Shown here piece by piece: positions 62,634 to 64,000 of a DNA stretch of 64,000 bases. Below the pieces are notes generated by a model. That model had not been told where the DNA came from. It worked only from the letters and a program-made list of their open reading frames with translations, and ran no database searches. A program made the position numbers and the translations under genes. This DNA is from Maribacter antarcticus DSM 21422 (GTDB lineage Bacteria; Bacteroidota; Bacteroidia; Flavobacteriales; Flavobacteriaceae): positions 186,001 through 250,000 of the forward strand of contig NZ_JHZC01000008.1 in assembly GCF_000621125.1 (NCBI RefSeq), given 5' to 3'. How positions within the stretch are numbered: position 1 is the first letter of the stretch; each line of letters begins with the position of its first letter.

Positions 62634-64000
62634 TGAGGTAAAGGTACAGGTTTGCCGTTAAGTCCAAAATACAGATTGTTCTCCGAAATAACTACTCTAA
62701 AATAAGCTGGCTTTTCTATTTCGTAAGGGGTAGGAAGCGTTATTTTAAAATAAGTAGTGTCTTTGGCTTGTAATACTTCAGTATCTGCTTTAAGCGTGCT
62801 CACTATTAATGGCTTAATTTCCTTTACCTTTTTGTAGTTATTTAAATAAGCTATTCCAAACTTTAATTCGGTAAGCGGAATCTGAAAATTATACGGGTTG
62901 TGTACTTTTAACTCAAGACTTTCACCTAAATTAATTTCGTACTCATCTGTGTCGATGATACAATTGAGTTTCCGGTACGAATTAAAATTTGTAATGTGGT
63001 TGCCAATAAATTCAGTGCCGGACATTTTCGTAAATTGAAAAGGGCCATCCTTACTATATTTAGATATGTAAAGTATGTCTTTGTTTCGTACGGTTTCTTC
63101 CGAATCGTCAAGGGAATATTGGTTCTTTCTGTAACGAACATTATTGAGCGAAAAAGAAGTGTTTCCACTGTAAAAGCTATACATGGGTGCATTTCGGTAG
63201 GAGTTTTCAAAAACTACAGGAGTACTTCCCGCTTCGTTGGCAACTTGCTTTACCCATTCCTTATTCCCATGTGTCTCGTAATAAATATTGAACAGTAAGG
63301 GTTGATGCACTAAACCAATACGAAGGTAGAGCACTATGACAATATTAACGAGCCCTAAACGATACATCCATTTTGTGCTGGTTTTATTGTCTAACATATA
63401 TTGAAACACTAAGACTACCATTGGAATACAAATGATAATAACCCATTGCGCTTGTATTCTCCGGTTAAAGCTAGAAAGGAAAAAGAAGAGGATAACACCA
63501 TAGGTCAAAAACAAAAGTGCTTTGGTAAAAAGACCGTTTGTTTTGGTCTTAAATAGGCCTTGATATATAAATGGAAACGTTAATCCAAAAATAGCTAGCA
63601 AGTTCACAAAAAAACCTAAAGTGTATTTTTCAAAACTATAAGCACCGTTAGGGCGTTCATAAATATGATAGTTTATAGAGACAAAATCATGTTCATATAG
63701 CCAATAAAAATGGGGCGCATAGCACAATAATGCGATTACAACGGCATACCATGAAAATTTATTTTTAACGAGTTGTAAGTTGGAGAATAGCACAAAAAGG
63801 ATGACCAATACAGCGTGGTATTTGCTATACATTAAGCAAGCCATTACGATTCCTAGTGCCACCGACACCGCTAAAGAAGGCTTTTCAATAAATTTTTTAT
63901 AAACTAATAAAAAACAGGAAGTGAAAAACAGTAACGGCGTATCTGGTAAAGTTAAAAAACCGTAAGCGTTCAACAAGGTCATAGAAAAGACAAGAATAAA
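62630..64000 (-). CDS. GT39-type membrane glycosyltransferase, N-terminus cut by window
   Basis: At least 457 residues; the frame is open through the right edge, so the true start lies outside. About nine helices in the visible part. FILVFSMTLLNAYGFLTLPDTPLLFFTSCFLLVYKKF fits the ArnT/PMT-like family (the PD in TLPDTPLLF is a family marker), as does VLVILFVLFSNLQL. The N-terminal catalytic Asp loop is beyond the window. It would use polyprenyl-linked sugars for envelope glycosylation. The C-terminal 150 residues form a periplasmic beta domain. Overlaps DUF4271 by four bases. Confidence 0.75.
   Translation of the reverse strand, partial: FILVFSMTLLNAYGFLTLPDTPLLFFTSCFLLVYKKFIEKPSLAVSVALGIVMACLMYSKYHAVLVILFVLFSNLQLVKNKFSWYAVVIALLCYAPHFYWLYEHDFVSINYHIYERPNGAYSFEKYTLGFFVNLLAIFGLTFPFIYQGLFKTKTNGLFTKALLFLTYGVILFFFLSSFNRRIQAQWVIIICIPMVVLVFQYMLDNKTSTKWMYRLGLVNIVIVLYLRIGLVHQPLLFNIYYETHGNKEWVKQVANEAGSTPVVFENSYRNAPMYSFYSGNTSFSLNNVRYRKNQYSLDDSEETVRNKDILYISKYSKDGPFQFTKMSGTEFIGNHITNFNSYRKLNCIIDTDEYEINLGESLELKVHNPYNFQIPLTELKFGIAYLNNYKKVKEIKPLIVSTLKADTEVLQAKDTTYFKITLPTPYEIEKPAYFRVVISENNLYFGLNGKPVPLPQ

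Noticed and set aside
1-64000. tRNA, rRNA, CRISPR or prophage
   Set aside because: No tRNA-like cloverleaf, repeat-spacer array or phage gene was seen in the intergenic regions.

Overview
The window is a chromosomal segment of a low-GC member of the Bacteroidota, almost certainly a (probably marine) Flavobacteriaceae; I cannot fix the genus. The support is a set of family traits seen together: promoters of the TAnnTTTG type (upstream of rplU, greA, ahcY, pckA, a TPP riboswitch, a TetR gene and an Lrp gene), two SusC-like or TonB-dependent receptors, a T9SS type B (CHU_C) secreted protein, ribosomal protein L21 with a C-terminal HhH extension, a LeuRS with extra insertions, and flavobacterial DUF families (DUF3098, DUF3127, DUF4199, DUF4271, DUF4301). 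Almost everything reads as core chromosome. I see no insertion sequence, prophage, CRISPR array, rRNA or tRNA.

Layout. 1-4980: M16 protease pair (left edge cuts the second), DUF4199 membrane protein, rplU-rpmA. 5160-9904: a decayed zone with a DUF3332 pseudogene, a structured inverted-repeat element, an intact TonB-dependent receptor and a broken beta-propeller phytase. 10101-14423: small DoxX-like membrane proteins, a deoxyribonucleotidase-like HAD protein, an SDR reductase and ahcY. 14507-18093: a tightly overlapping operon of phosphopantetheinyl transferase, thiamine-binding YkoF/MTH1187-like protein, PnuC-type transporter, NadR-like P-loop kinase and DUF4301. 19047-23822: a promoter and TPP riboswitch driving a TonB receptor, an IPNS-type 2OG-Fe(II) oxygenase, a second PnuC-type (PnuT-like) transporter and a leaderless NMT1/THI5-like protein; this is the most unusual unit in the window. 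24451-30591: greA with a leader hairpin, HIT protein, histidine kinase, DUF3127, aat, DUF2490 and tag. 30628-34019: SbtA-type bicarbonate transporter, LysR regulator and a CutA-like protein. 34122-41067: two tandem secreted paralogues, TetR, and a tripartite ABC/HlyD/TolC exporter whose ATPase has lost key motifs, then a YitT protein. 42012-46273: thioredoxin-like protein, TonB-like protein, truB-uppP-DUF3098-ftsX. 46397-51442: CHU_C adhesin and leuS. 51479-56088: SemiSWEET pseudogene, a perfect 18-bp inverted repeat, alanine dehydrogenase, membrane zinc protease, Lrp and a saccharopine-dehydrogenase-like protein. 56170-61087: DUF423, an SLC13 transporter coupled to glycerate kinase, and ATP-dependent PEP carboxykinase. 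61228-64000: hemD, DUF4271 and a GT39-type glycosyltransferase cut by the right edge.

How the genes work together. Two separate units point to salvage of thiamine or related nucleoside-like compounds (outer-membrane receptor, PnuC-type inner-membrane carriers, binding proteins, a kinase). A second theme is carbon handling: bicarbonate uptake, PEP carboxykinase, and a transporter/glycerate kinase pair. Four genes (DUF3332, phytase, VOC/glyoxalase-like, SemiSWEET) carry stop codons or frameshifts, so this strain is shedding accessory functions. All assignments are from reading motifs and family resemblance; no database search was run.
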